Of a stretch of DNA of 43,613 nt, positions 18,987 to 29,100 are shown one piece after another (position 1 is the first letter of the stretch; each line of letters starts with the position of its first letter). Origin of the DNA: DATGMS01 sp040905145 (GTDB taxonomy: Bacteria > Bacteroidota > Bacteroidia > Cytophagales > Cyclobacteriaceae); the NCBI GenBank assembly GCA_040905145.1, contig JBBDSC010000080.1:1-43613 (forward strand). The letters run 5' to 3'. The notes below the pieces were generated by a model. The model saw nothing but the letters and a program-made list of their open reading frames with translations. It ran no database searches and was not told the DNA's origin. The position numbers and the translations under genes are program-made.

Positions 18987-21341
18987 ATGAAACAACTTAT
19001 CCTATTAGTAGCCTTTTTTATAAATCTGCCCATATTTGCCCAGCAGGATTTACAACTATGGTACACCTCTCCTGCCAAGGAATGGAATGATGCCTTACCC
19101 ATTGGTAATGGAAGACTCGGTGCCATGGTATTTGGCTATTATGATAGAGAGATCATCCAACTCAATGAAGAGAGCCTCTGGGCGGGTAGCAAAATCAACA
19201 ATAATAACACGAAATCATATGATCATCTACCAGAGATCCAGCAAGCAATATTTAACAACGAATTTAAAAAAGTACTGGAAATGGCTGATGAATATATGGT
19301 GGGTACTCCACCAAGGGTACGGTCGTATCAGCCTTTGGGTAATTTAATCATCGACTACCATTGGAAAGGTCAGCCAAAAGATTATAAAAGAACCTTAACC
19401 TTAAATGATGGTATCTCCAGAACCGAATACACCATTAACGGGAATAAAGTGGTTCAGGAAGCATATGTCTCAGCTCCCCAAGATGTTGTAATAGTAAGCA
19501 TTAGCGCTGATCTTCCCTTGGACAACGAAATACTTCTGTCCAGGGAAAAGGATATACAGGAAATAAGTAATTCAGAGGGGGTAGTGTACTACAATGGTCA
19601 GATCAATGACGAAGAATCCCTTCTTGAAGGGCCAGGAGGAATGCACATGAAGTTTTCAGTGGCAATGAAAATCATTGCAGTCGATGGCCAGGCCACTAAA
19701 ATTTTAAATGATTCTACTGCGGGTTTTGAAATAAAAGGCGCTAAAAATATTGTTATTGCTATAACGGGGGCTACCGATTATAACCTGGAGAAATTGGATT
19801 ATGACCGCACTATTGATCCCCTCAAAATTTGCCTGAAAAAGCTTAACCAAGCCAGTCAACTTACTCCTGCTACTCTTCGGGACATCCACAAAAAAGACCA
19901 TCGGAACATGTTCGATCGGGTTTCACTTCATCTTGGTAAGGATGTTAACCGCCATTTGCCTACCGATGAACGGTTGATCCGTATCCAAAAAGGTGAAATG
20001 GATAAGGGAATGATGGTCTTGTATTATCAGTACGGACGCTATTTGTTGATGGGATCTTCCCGTCCGCCGGGACGTCTTCCCGCAAACCTTCAGGGAATCT
20101 GGAACCAGGATTATAAGGCGGCATGGAATTCAGACTTCCATACCAATATAAACCTACAAATGAACTATTGGCCGGCACAAACTGGAAACCTACCGGAAAC
20201 GGTGGTATTGCTGGCTGAATTCATGAAGCATCTTACCGTTCCAGGAGCTTCGACAGCCAAAGAAATGTACAATGCCAGGGGCTGGACCCTCCACCATTTG
20301 ACGGATGTATATGGCAGAACAGGTGTTGCTGACGGGGTATGGGGTATTTCTCCCATGAATGGGCCGTGGATGACTTTCCCATTGTTTGAACACTATAATT
20401 TTACAGGAGATGCGGAATATCTTAAGAGGACAGCTTATCCCGTTATTAAAGGTTCTGTTCAATTTGTACTTGATTTTTTGATTAAGTCACCAGAGGGATA
20501 CCTGGTGTCCAATCCGTCCCATTCTCCTGAAAATGCTTTTTTTGTCCCTGGTTCTGATAGAAAAGAGCAATCCCAGCTGTCCTATGCAGCTACCATTGAT
20601 GTTCAGATAATAAATGGACTGTTTAACAACTTTATTCAGGCAGCAGAAAAATTAAAAGTAGACGGGAATTTTGTGGAAAAAGTCAGTAAAGCTCAGGAAC
20701 AACTTCCCCCCGTGAAAATTTCATCCAATGGTACGATTCAGGAATGGATCCAGGATTATGAGGAAGTGGAACCGGAACATCGACATATGTCACACCTTTT
20801 GGGCCTATATCCCCTTAATCTTATCACCCCAAAAGATCCAGCAATGTATGAAGCGGCCAACAAAACCATTGAACGGCGATTAGCCCATGGTGGTGGACAT
20901 GTAGGATGGAGCAGGGCCTGGATCATTAATTTTTATGCCCGGCTCTTGGATGGGGAAAATGCCCTCAAACATGTACAGGGGTTGTTGGCAAATTGTACCC
21001 TGAACAACCTCATGAATAATTATCCTCCTTTCCAGATTGATGGTAATTTTGGTGGATCTGCTGGAATAGCGGAAATGTTGGTTCAATCCCAGAACGGAGA
21101 ATTACATCTATTACCAGCCATTCCATCAGACTGGCAGGAAGGCAAAATAAAAGGGATGAGGGCACGTGGAGGATTTACCGTCGATTTAGCTTGGGAATCT
21201 GGAAATTTGGTAAAATTAACCGTTCATGCAGACCAGGCAGGTCCTTATCAAATTAGATATAAAGACCAACTGGTCCAAAGGAATTTAAAGCGGGGAAAGA
21301 ATGATCTTTCATCAGATCCACAATTAATGGGGAGCAAATAA
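18987..21341 (+). CDS. GH95 family glycoside hydrolase (second copy)
   Basis: The product has 784 residues with a short Sec signal (MKQLILLVAFFINLPIFAQ, cleavage likely after residue 18) and no lipobox. It has the same family architecture as the 11212 gene: beta-sandwich with WYTSPAKEWNDALPIGNGRL, helical barrel and C-terminal beta domain. The catalytic set is complete: Asn387 and Asn389 in NINLQMNYWPAQ, Glu586 in IQEWIQDYEE, Asp685 in QIDGNFGGSAGI. It starts 57 bases after the susD2 terminator. EESLWAGSK and PSHSPENAF differ from the first copy (ETTLYSGDP, VGHSPEQAF), suggesting different pocket walls. Whether it takes fucose or L-galactose cannot be told from sequence alone. Confidence 0.92.
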   Translation: MKQLILLVAFFINLPIFAQQDLQLWYTSPAKEWNDALPIGNGRLGAMVFGYYDREIIQLNEESLWAGSKINNNNTKSYDHLPEIQQAIFNNEFKKVLEMADEYMVGTPPRVRSYQPLGNLIIDYHWKGQPKDYKRTLTLNDGISRTEYTINGNKVVQEAYVSAPQDVVIVSISADLPLDNEILLSREKDIQEISNSEGVVYYNGQINDEESLLEGPGGMHMKFSVAMKIIAVDGQATKILNDSTAGFEIKGAKNIVIAITGATDYNLEKLDYDRTIDPLKICLKKLNQASQLTPATLRDIHKKDHRNMFDRVSLHLGKDVNRHLPTDERLIRIQKGEMDKGMMVLYYQYGRYLLMGSSRPPGRLPANLQGIWNQDYKAAWNSDFHTNINLQMNYWPAQTGNLPETVVLLAEFMKHLTVPGASTAKEMYNARGWTLHHLTDVYGRTGVADGVWGISPMNGPWMTFPLFEHYNFTGDAEYLKRTAYPVIKGSVQFVLDFLIKSPEGYLVSNPSHSPENAFFVPGSDRKEQSQLSYAATIDVQIINGLFNNFIQAAEKLKVDGNFVEKVSKAQEQLPPVKISSNGTIQEWIQDYEEVEPEHRHMSHLLGLYPLNLITPKDPAMYEAANKTIERRLAHGGGHVGWSRAWIINFYARLLDGENALKHVQGLLANCTLNNLMNNYPPFQIDGNFGGSAGIAEMLVQSQNGELHLLPAIPSDWQEGKIKGMRARGGFTVDLAWESGNLVKLTVHADQAGPYQIRYKDQLVQRNLKRGKNDLSSDPQLMGSK

Positions 21342-21440
21342 ACGGGATTTCGGGGCTACTCTTTTATAGTGCTTGATTTAAACCATATTACTGATTTGGG
21401 ACTACTTGGAACGCCAGTCATTCTTTTTCCAGGAATCGGA

Positions 21441-21454
21441 AGGAGGGATCCATA
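21441..21454 (+). promoter_or_regulatory. Strong Shine-Dalgarno sequence, unusual for this phylum
   Basis: AGGAGG at 21441-21446 stands eight bases before the ATG at 21455. Most Bacteroidota genes, including the others in this window, lack such a site. It supports 21455 as the start over the internal ATG at 21488. Confidence 0.5.
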
Positions 21455-22755
21455 ATGGATTCATATAATTTACCTGAAAATAAAACCATGCTCAGACGTC
21501 AGTTCCTTCAACAAACAGGAATGCTTACCGTAGGTTCATTATTCCTTCCCCGGATCATTAGCGCTACCGCTAAAGACGATCCAACCATTTTATTAGTTTC
21601 CGGATGGCAGGATGTGAACATTGGGGACATTGCCCATACCCCGGGCTTATTGCATGTTCTGGAAACCTATGTTCCCAAAGCCAAAATTATTTTGTGGAAA
21701 AAGAGCAGGGGAGAGGAAGTAGCCTCATTGCTCAACAGTAATTTTCCCCAGGTCAAGATTATCTATGGCGATGTAGATAAGGATGAAAACGTGAACAGCA
21801 AGGAAGTTTTGGATGCTTTTAAGCAGTCCGATATCATGGTGCACGGGTCAGGTCCTTCCGTGGTAGGGGAGATCAACCTGAAAGCCTGGCATAAAAGTAC
21901 CGGAAAGCCCTTTGGAATTTTCGGCGTAACAATCCAAAATATTGATCCAGAATTGAAGGCTTTGCTGGAAAAAGCGTCCTTTATTTATACCCGCGAGACA
22001 AAATCTTTGGAGGTCCTTAAAAGTGCGGGGATTTCAGGATCCAACGTTTCTTTTGCTCCTGATGCTACTTTTTTCCTGGATATCCAGGACAAACAAACCG
22101 CTGATCAATTCCTAAAGGAAAACAATCTGGAGGAGAAAAAGTTTATTTGTGCCATTCCCCGGTTGCGGGTCACCCCTTATTACAAAATAAAGGAGACGAA
22201 TTGGAGTCAGGAGAGAATAGAGGAAGTCGAGGCTTTAAACAATAGCAAAAAGGAATGGGATCATGCCAAACTCAGGGAAGCAATGGTTACCTGGGTGCGG
22301 CAAACAGGTAACAAGGTATTGGTGTGCCCGGAGATGACCTATCAGGTGGAAATAATGGATGAACTGCTTATTGAGCCTTTACCGGATGATGTAAAGCCAT
22401 TTGTGTTAAGAGAGGTTATTTGGTTGCCGGATGAGGCAGCTTCCATTTATAAAAAAGCTTTTGCGGTACTTAGCTTTGAATGCCATTCACCCATTATTGC
22501 TGTAGCTAACAGTACCCCTTTCTTTTATTTAAAAGGCAACCGGAGGATACTATTAAAGGCCAAATGTACTATGACCTTGATTTTGATGATTGGATTTTTG
22601 AAATAGAGCAAACAAAGGGAAAGCAAATTGCTGATCAATTAATGAATATATTCAAGAATTATAGTGCTGCCAAAGAACGGGTGGAGGCCAATAAGGAAAG
22701 AGTGGCCAAAATTTATGAGAAGGCCTGTGGAATAATCCAAAAAAACGTCAGTTGA
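21455..22755 (+). pseudogene. Tat-exported polysaccharide-pyruvyl-transferase-fold protein, frameshifted
   Basis: The N-terminus carries a twin-arginine signal: LRRQFLQQTG (Arg14, Arg15) before a hydrophobic run. The mature part matches the polysaccharide pyruvyl transferase family (PF04230 type): ILLVSGWQDVNIGDIAHTPG, IMVHGSGPSVVGE, GIFGVTIQNI, FIYTRETKSLEVLKSAGI, VSFAPDATFF. The frame ends at 22606 with a nonsense tail. The family-like C-terminus (QPEDTIKGQMYYDLDFDDW through 22755) continues one frame back. The switch falls at 22528-22534, which reads T TTA AAA, a canonical -1 slippery heptamer. Either one base was lost or the ribosome slips; with slippage the product is 433 residues. Because phosphoenolpyruvate is not expected in the periplasm, a Tat-exported member probably does not pyruvylate. 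It sits between GH95 and the sulfatase. Confidence 0.75.
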
Positions 22756-22899
22756 AAGCTGTTTTCAACCAATCCCTAGGAATTTCAGATTTTGAACATA
22801 GGGAAAAAAATGGTATATAGTTATTGTATTTAATATCAGCCATAAAAATCTGCCTTTTGGGAAAAAAGCCTTAAGTCGGGAGTTACATTAATATTACAG

Positions 22900-24432
22900 A
22901 TGAAAAAATTAATCTTGTCCATTTTCAATAAGCTACTTATCATAGGATGGCTATTTTTCGCCTCCTGCCAGGTAAACAGTAAAGAAGAAAATGCCGCCGA
23001 ACTCCCCAACATCGTCCTTCTGATGGGTGATGACCACGGCTGGGATGAGACTGCTTATAATGGCCATCCGCATCTGCATACACCGGTACTTGATCAGATG
23101 GCCGCAAACGGCCTTCGCATGGACCGTTTTTACTCGGCTTCCCCTGTCTGTTCCCCGACCCGGGGCAGTGTGATAACAGGACGTCACCCGAACAGGTATG
23201 GGACATTTAGTGCAGGTTGGTCCATCCGGCCGGAGGAAATCAGCATCGCCCAGATCATGAAGGATGAGGGCTATGCCACCGGCCATTTCGGGAAGTGGCA
23301 CTTGGGGCCCGTGAAGGCCGAGTCCCCCACCAATCCTGGGGCCATGGGTTTCGATGAGTGGGTTTCTCACGATAACTTCTTTGAGATGAATCCTCAACTC
23401 TCCCGCAATGGGGCAGCACCTGAACTGTTCGAGGGCGAAAGTTCGGAAATTGTGGTTGCGGAAGCTATAAAATTCATTGAAAAGGCCAAAGAAAACCGTC
23501 AACCCTTCTTCGTGGTGATTTGGTATGGCTCACCGCATGAACCTTATAGTGGCCTACCGGAAGATCTCGCCCTGTATGATAACCTGCCGATGGAATACCA
23601 GGAGCGAACCGTGAGATTGACCTCCAATGAGACCGGACGTCCTGTGGAGCGTCCACAGCGGGAGGTATTGAGGGAGCGTTTTGCGGAAATCACCGCCATG
23701 GACCGTTCCATCGGTCAGATGCGGGATTACCTTGGGAAGCAGGGATTAAGGGAAAATACGCTCCTTTGGTATTTTGGGGACAACGGTACTCCTCAGGAGG
23801 GGAACGCCACCGTTCCGTTCCGGGGTGAGAAGGGCCAGGTCTATGAAGGAGGTGTTCGGGTTCCCAGTGTTCTGGAATGGCCCGATGGCATTCCAAACCC
23901 TATGGTGAGTGATGTCAATACCGTCACCAGCGATGTACTCCCCACCCTCTGTGACATGGTGGGCCAAGCTCTCCCAAACCGTCCCTTGGATGGCATCAGC
24001 CTAAAACCCCTTTTCGACGGCAATATGAAGGAGCGGCCGAGTCCAATTGGCTTCTGGAACGGCAGGGCTAGGAATGAACCCGGATTTACACCGGAGCCCT
24101 ATATCGATCCCGAGCTTCAGAAGGGTACCACGCCTCTTGTCAAACTGATGGGAGACATCGCTACCCGTAATTTCAGGAATTTTCATCATCCGGATATTGA
24201 GGAACAGGATTTCGGAGGCCCCAGAGCCATTTTGGACAACCGCTATAAGCTTGTTATCCATGGGGAAGCCAATGAGGATGCCGTAAGGGAACTCTTCGAT
24301 GTGCGGGAAGATCCCGCCGAGGAAAACAACCTGATTGATGCTCAACCGGCAATCGCCGAAAAGCTGGAACAACAACTCAGAGATTGGCAGCAATCCGTGT
24401 TGGAAAGCTTGATGGGGGAGGATTACGAATAG
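22900..24432 (+). CDS. S1-family formylglycine-dependent sulfatase, lipoprotein
   Basis: It hydrolyses sulfate esters, here probably on a sulfated fucose-containing glycan. The product has 510 residues. The signal peptide ends in lipobox FFAS before Cys23, then QVNSKEE, so it is membrane-anchored and less clearly surface-exposed than the SusDs. Visible catalytic elements: metal ligands in LMGDDHGW (Asp44, Asp45); Cys84 in CSPTRG, the site converted to formylglycine; GHFGKWHLG; SPHEP; and FGDNG. The length is normal. Its base composition is visibly more GC-rich than the flanking SusC/D and GH95 genes, suggesting separate acquisition. The maturase needed for Cys84 is not in the window. The gene lies 144 bases after the pyruvyl-transferase-like gene and is convergent with the metzincin gene. 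Confidence 0.93.
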   Translation: MKKLILSIFNKLLIIGWLFFASCQVNSKEENAAELPNIVLLMGDDHGWDETAYNGHPHLHTPVLDQMAANGLRMDRFYSASPVCSPTRGSVITGRHPNRYGTFSAGWSIRPEEISIAQIMKDEGYATGHFGKWHLGPVKAESPTNPGAMGFDEWVSHDNFFEMNPQLSRNGAAPELFEGESSEIVVAEAIKFIEKAKENRQPFFVVIWYGSPHEPYSGLPEDLALYDNLPMEYQERTVRLTSNETGRPVERPQREVLRERFAEITAMDRSIGQMRDYLGKQGLRENTLLWYFGDNGTPQEGNATVPFRGEKGQVYEGGVRVPSVLEWPDGIPNPMVSDVNTVTSDVLPTLCDMVGQALPNRPLDGISLKPLFDGNMKERPSPIGFWNGRARNEPGFTPEPYIDPELQKGTTPLVKLMGDIATRNFRNFHHPDIEEQDFGGPRAILDNRYKLVIHGEANEDAVRELFDVREDPAEENNLIDAQPAIAEKLEQQLRDWQQSVLESLMGEDYE

Positions 24433-24727
24433 GTTCAAGAATTGGGCTGGGTTAAATACAGTTGATGCAGTAATACGAAACTTTGAAATTATTGATGTAA
24501 TTTCAGAACTCCTGATTTGACCTAATAAAATTCAAAATAGAAGGTAAGGCCGTAAATTGTGGTGACGCAATTTAACTTTAAAAGCGCACTTATTAGGCAG
24601 ATGCAATTCTCCATATAATGGCATTGGAGGTTATGGAGATAGACCCAAACCAAACCGCAAATCCAAGCCTGTTTTTTAGCTTATTCCATCTCAGATGAAA
24701 AAATATGGCTCCTTCGTACTCCTCTAC
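24433..24727. other. Convergent spacer with short inverted repeats
   Basis: No gene is seen. Two small hairpins stand out: TGAAATTA/TAATTTCA (24484-24491 with 24498-24505) and TCTCCATA/TATGGAGA (about 24609-24640). Neither has a T-run, so neither is a convincing terminator for the sulfatase gene. Confidence 0.4.
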
Positions 24728-24761
24728 AAAAAAATACCTTATCCAAAAATGGATAAGGTAT
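24728..24761 (-). terminator. Rho-independent terminator of the metzincin gene
   Basis: An 11-bp perfect stem pairs ATACCTTATCC (24734-24744) with GGATAAGGTAT (24751-24761), loop AAAAAT. On the minus strand the stem is followed by a run of T (A-run at 24728-24734 on the plus strand). It lies 17 bases beyond the stop of the minus-strand gene. Confidence 0.88.
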
Positions 24762-24778
24762 AAAATGAGAATATTTAC

Positions 24779-25729
24779 TTAATTATTAGGCCAATTGCCC
24801 CATATACTGCAATGTCCTCCTTGGTCTGTTCCCGACACCTTTGTTTGGACGCCTGAATAAGCGGCATTCATTACAGCTCTAGGTGCAAACTGAACCTGTC
24901 CATTTCTCTTTATGAACGCCTTTCCAAAATGTGCCTGGCTCAAACCATGTCCCATTTCATGTAAGGCTACAGTCTCTACGTCAATACCACTGCCGTCGCT
25001 CCAGGAAAAGTCATCGTTATAATAAATTTCCCTTAACCCCACATCAAACTTGCCATCATCATTGGTATCTATATAATCTCCATTTTCATCTATCAGCAAA
25101 AGAGTGAAGGTAACTCCAAGGATAAAATCGGAGCCTCCGGGTGCCAGAAAATCAAAAAAAGAACCTGGCATCCAGCCACAGTGATTGACATCTGCTACAT
25201 AGCCCTCAGTACTTGGAAAACCTAATATAGAAGCAACAATACCTATAGGAACAGGAATATCGGTAACACGGTTTAATCCTATATCAGAACACCTGGCGTT
25301 GTCCCAAGTATTAACAGCACTTTCTATGGCCGCTTCTGTTTGAAGGAGGGGAAGCGTAGATGCCGGCCTCATTTGATCCACATAATAAGATATATCACTT
25401 GAGCCATCCAAACTGGCAAAGGGCGAAAAATCAAAATCAAGTTGTTTATTGCCCCTATCAGAGAAAATAACTGTTTTTCCCATTTGTGCACTTTCAGGCG
25501 CAGTGATGTATTCAGCACTGTGCATTATTACTGAATAAGGTGAATCATTTTGTGTCCTGGCAGTTGGATTTACCATATCGATGGATACAGGCTCCAGGTC
25601 TAAATTAAGATAAACCACCTCATGTTTTTCCATGTTTGCCAAATCATCTCCGAATACATCTTCTTCGCTCTGGCAAGAAATCATCCATACCGAGCTTGCC
25701 AGAATGGAAAAGAAAGTAAATTTCTTCAT
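24779..25729 (-). CDS. Metzincin-like zinc metalloprotease lipoprotein
   Basis: The product has 316 residues. Lipobox WMIS precedes Cys20, followed by QSEEDVFGDD, a strongly acidic surface-export signal. The zinc motif H257-E-M-G-H261-G-L-S-Q-A-H267 fits HExxHxxxxxH. A Met-turn candidate, AVM287N, lies 20 residues on, as in matrixin-like enzymes. An Asp-rich loop DTNDDGKFD may bind calcium. Cysteines at CSD and HCG could form a disulfide. No propeptide cysteine switch was recognised. It is the only gene in the region facing left and has its own terminator, so it is expressed separately from the glycan genes. It could release proteins or glycoproteins at the cell surface; the substrate is unknown. 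Confidence 0.8.
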   Translation of the reverse strand: MKKFTFFSILASSVWMISCQSEEDVFGDDLANMEKHEVVYLNLDLEPVSIDMVNPTARTQNDSPYSVIMHSAEYITAPESAQMGKTVIFSDRGNKQLDFDFSPFASLDGSSDISYYVDQMRPASTLPLLQTEAAIESAVNTWDNARCSDIGLNRVTDIPVPIGIVASILGFPSTEGYVADVNHCGWMPGSFFDFLAPGGSDFILGVTFTLLLIDENGDYIDTNDDGKFDVGLREIYYNDDFSWSDGSGIDVETVALHEMGHGLSQAHFGKAFIKRNGQVQFAPRAVMNAAYSGVQTKVSGTDQGGHCSIWGNWPNN

Positions 25730-26127
25730 AATTGTTAACTGGTTAGTTGTTGAAATTGAATATCCATTAAAATTTAAATAAAAGGTTTATAAATTAAAAG
25801 TTTTATCATTATTCTTTTTTAAATTATTTTATTCAATAAAATAATTTTATATAATTATCATAAAAAACTAATACTACAAGGTGAGGGAGTTCAAGGGGCA
25901 GTATCCGTCGGATTAAAAAGAGCTGAATGCGGGTGTATGCTTTCCTTTCTAATGTATTACATATTATTTTTTATATTTTGCGTAGGAAAGTAGAAAGAAA
26001 TAATCTTTTTTTGTTATTTTTATTGTAGTCAATATTGGCAATTATAAAAGAAAACCTGTTATTTTTAGTTAATCAATCCTTCTAATACTTTAAATTTTAA
26101 TCAATTAGCAATAAAATATAATTCCAT
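25730..26127. other. Very AT-rich divergent regulatory spacer
   Basis: This 398-base region separates the metzincin gene from susC3 and must hold both promoters, but no exact TAnnTTTG box was found. The less AT-rich stretch 25868-25935 reads in one forward frame as LILQGEGVQGAVSVGLKRAE, reminiscent of the GxGxxG nucleotide-loop start of patatin-like lipases. There is no start codon and the frame is soon lost, so at best it is a relic. Confidence 0.35.
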
Positions 26128-29100
26128 ATGAAAAAAATATTACACGCACTTTGTAGGATTGGAAAATACAACCTCTATGGCTTTGTCTTCCAATTGCTCT
26201 TTTTGAACCTGATTCTAGCAGCCCCCTCTAACGGGCATGGTTTATTTGATGTAAAGGAAGTTGTTGACGTCACTGTGAGAGGCACCGTAGTGGACAACAG
26301 CGGCATGCCTATACCTGGAGTGACAGTTTCAGTACAGGAGACCACCATTGGGACTGCTACAGACGTGGACGGGAATTATGCGCTAACCGTGCCGGAAGGA
26401 TCTACTTTGGTATTTTCATTTATAGGTTTCGAAAGCCAGCGGATCCTGGTGGAAAACCAAAGTGAAATCAATATCACTTTAATTGAAGATATGGCTTCCC
26501 TGGAGGAAGTGGTGGTAGTAGGGTATGGGACGCAGAAAAAAATTAACCTGACAGGGGCAGTGGATCAGATAGGCAGCGAAGTATTTGATAACCGGCCCCT
26601 TCCAAACATTAATCAGGGGCTCCAGGGTGTGCTGCCCAATGTAAACATCAGGTTATTGGATGGAAAACCCACTGCAGCGCCGAGCATTAACATCAGGGGA
26701 ACCACTTCCATTGGGCAGGGAGGAAATGCTCTTATTCTGATAGATGGGGTAGAGGGTGATCCGAGTATGCTTAACCCGAACGATATAGAATCTGTTTCAG
26801 TGCTGAAAGATGCCGCATCGGCCGCCGTTTACGGAGCAAGAGGAGCTTTTGGTGTGGTGCTTATTACCACCAAAGAACCTACAGGAGAAATATTTTCTGT
26901 CACTTATGACGCCAATTTTGGTCTAAAAAGACCGACAGTATTGCCAAACTACGTAACCGATGGATTTTTATGGGCTACCATGTTCAATGAATCCTTTTAC
27001 GCATGGGAAGGCACTTATCCCCAAAATGTCAACAAAACACTCACTTTTTCCCAGGAATACTTGGCAGAACTGGAAAGAAGGTCAAATGACCCAAGCCTTC
27101 CCAGGACCGAAGTTGGCCCGGATGGAAATTATGTGTATTATGAAAGTACAGATTGGTATGACCTTTTATATAAGGATCAAGTGTTCTCCATGGAACACAA
27201 CATTTCTTTATCACGAAGTACTGAGAAAGCAAGCTTTTTGGTATCAGGGAGGTACTATGGGCAGGAGGGATTGTTCAGGTATAATTCTGATGATTTTGGA
27301 ATGTACAATCTAAGAGCCAGGGGCTCTATTGAACTTTTCCCTTGGCTACGGGTAAACAACAATTTAGATTTATCGACCAGAAGTTATCACAACCCTCTCA
27401 ATGTTGGGGAAGGGGGCGGAATTTGGAGAAATATTGCTGATGAGGGTCATCCTTTGGCTCCTATGCTTAACCCGGACGGAACGCTTACGCACTCTTCTGC
27501 TTATACCGTAGGGGATTTTTATTATGGAAGAAATGGAATAACCACAGATAGAAGCGTAGTAAGAAATACCACTGGATTTGAGGCGGATGTCATAAAGGAT
27601 AAAATAAAGGTAATAGGTAATTTTACCTATCAAAGCATCAATAACGATGAATTCAGAAGGCGCGTTCAGGTTCCTTTTAGTAAGGCGCCGGGTGTTATAC
27701 AATACGTGGGCAATCAATACAATGACATCAGAAATATCAATGACAGAACCAACTATATAGCATCCAACCTGTATGCGGAGTATGAAGAAACATTCAGGGA
27801 AAGGCATTATTTCAAAGCAATGGCAGGGGGTAATTACGAGCAATCCACTTTTCAAAGGCTACTGGCCCAAAGAAATGGGCTTATTTTTGAAGATGCGACG
27901 GATATTAATTTGGCTTTGGGTCAATCTATTGTTACCTCCGGAGGGTATGAAAAATGGAGGATATTTGGAGGTTTTTCCAGATTGAATTATATTTTTGATG
28001 ACAGATATCTGTTGGAGTTTAATGGCAGATATGATGGATCTTCCAAATTCCCTGCAGATGAAAGATATGCTTTCTTTCCATCTGCTTCAGTTGGCTGGAG
28101 GATTTCTCAGGAATCTTTTTGGGTTGTTCCCGAAAGAGTTATTTCGCATTTGCAATTAAGGGCTTCTTATGGTTCCCTGGGTAGTGGAAATATTAGTTCA
28201 TATGCCTTTCAGGAAACTTTCTCCATATCCCAATCGGGCAGGATCCTGCAGGGCATTCAACCACAAAGGACCAGTCAGCCTTCGGTACTTCCTGCGGGGC
28301 TTACCTGGGAAACAGCTACGACAAAAAATATAGGAGTGGACATGGAAATGGCTTCCGGTAAACTACGGTTTACCGGGGATGCCTATATCCGGGAGACTAC
28401 AGATATGTATACTATTGGGATGACACTTCCTGCCATTTTTGGAGCCACCTCCCCCAGGGGGAATTATGCGGATTTAAAGACCACAGGGTGGGAAATGGTG
28501 CTGTCCTGGCGTGATCAGCTTAACCTAACAGAAAAGCCTTTCAACTATAGGGTGAGTTTGAATATGGCAGACAATAGGGCTGAAATATTAAAATATAACA
28601 ACCCCAATAAATTCCTGAATGACTACTATGAAGGAATGCAAGTGGGGGAAATTTGGGGTTACGAAACGGAAGGTTTCTTTACCTCTGAATCAGATATTGA
28701 AAACCATGCGGATCAGAGTTTGTTCAATTCAACCTCATGGGGTGAATATTTCCCCGGCGACATTAAATTAAGGGATGTAAATGGTGATGGTATTATCAGC
28801 CCAGGTGACAACACAGCCGAGAATTCCGGCGACAGGGTTATCATTGGGAATACCAACCCCCGGTACACCTTTGGATTAAATCTAGGAGCTGATTGGGACG
28901 GCTTTTTCTTCTCCGCTTTTTTTCAGGGCGTTGGAAAGCAGGAATGGTACCCCAGGTATGATTCAAACCTTTTCTGGGGCCAATATAACAGACCCTATGG
29001 TGATATTCCTCAATGGCATCTTGAAGAAGGGATCATTTGGTCAGAGGAAACTCCCGATTCATTCTTTCCAAGATATGTTGCGCGTCTTGCTAATAGAAGT

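Noticed and set aside
22564..22755. Separate small gene after the pyruvyl-transferase-like frame
   Set aside because: Its peptide (MYYDLDFDDWIFEIEQ) is the expected C-terminus of that family and overlaps the preceding frame; it is the displaced end of one gene.
22951..24438. Several minus-strand frames across the sulfatase gene
   Set aside because: High GC content opens antisense frames; none has a motif or plausible start context.
24484..24640. Terminator for the sulfatase gene
   Set aside because: Two inverted repeats are present but neither is followed by a T-run.
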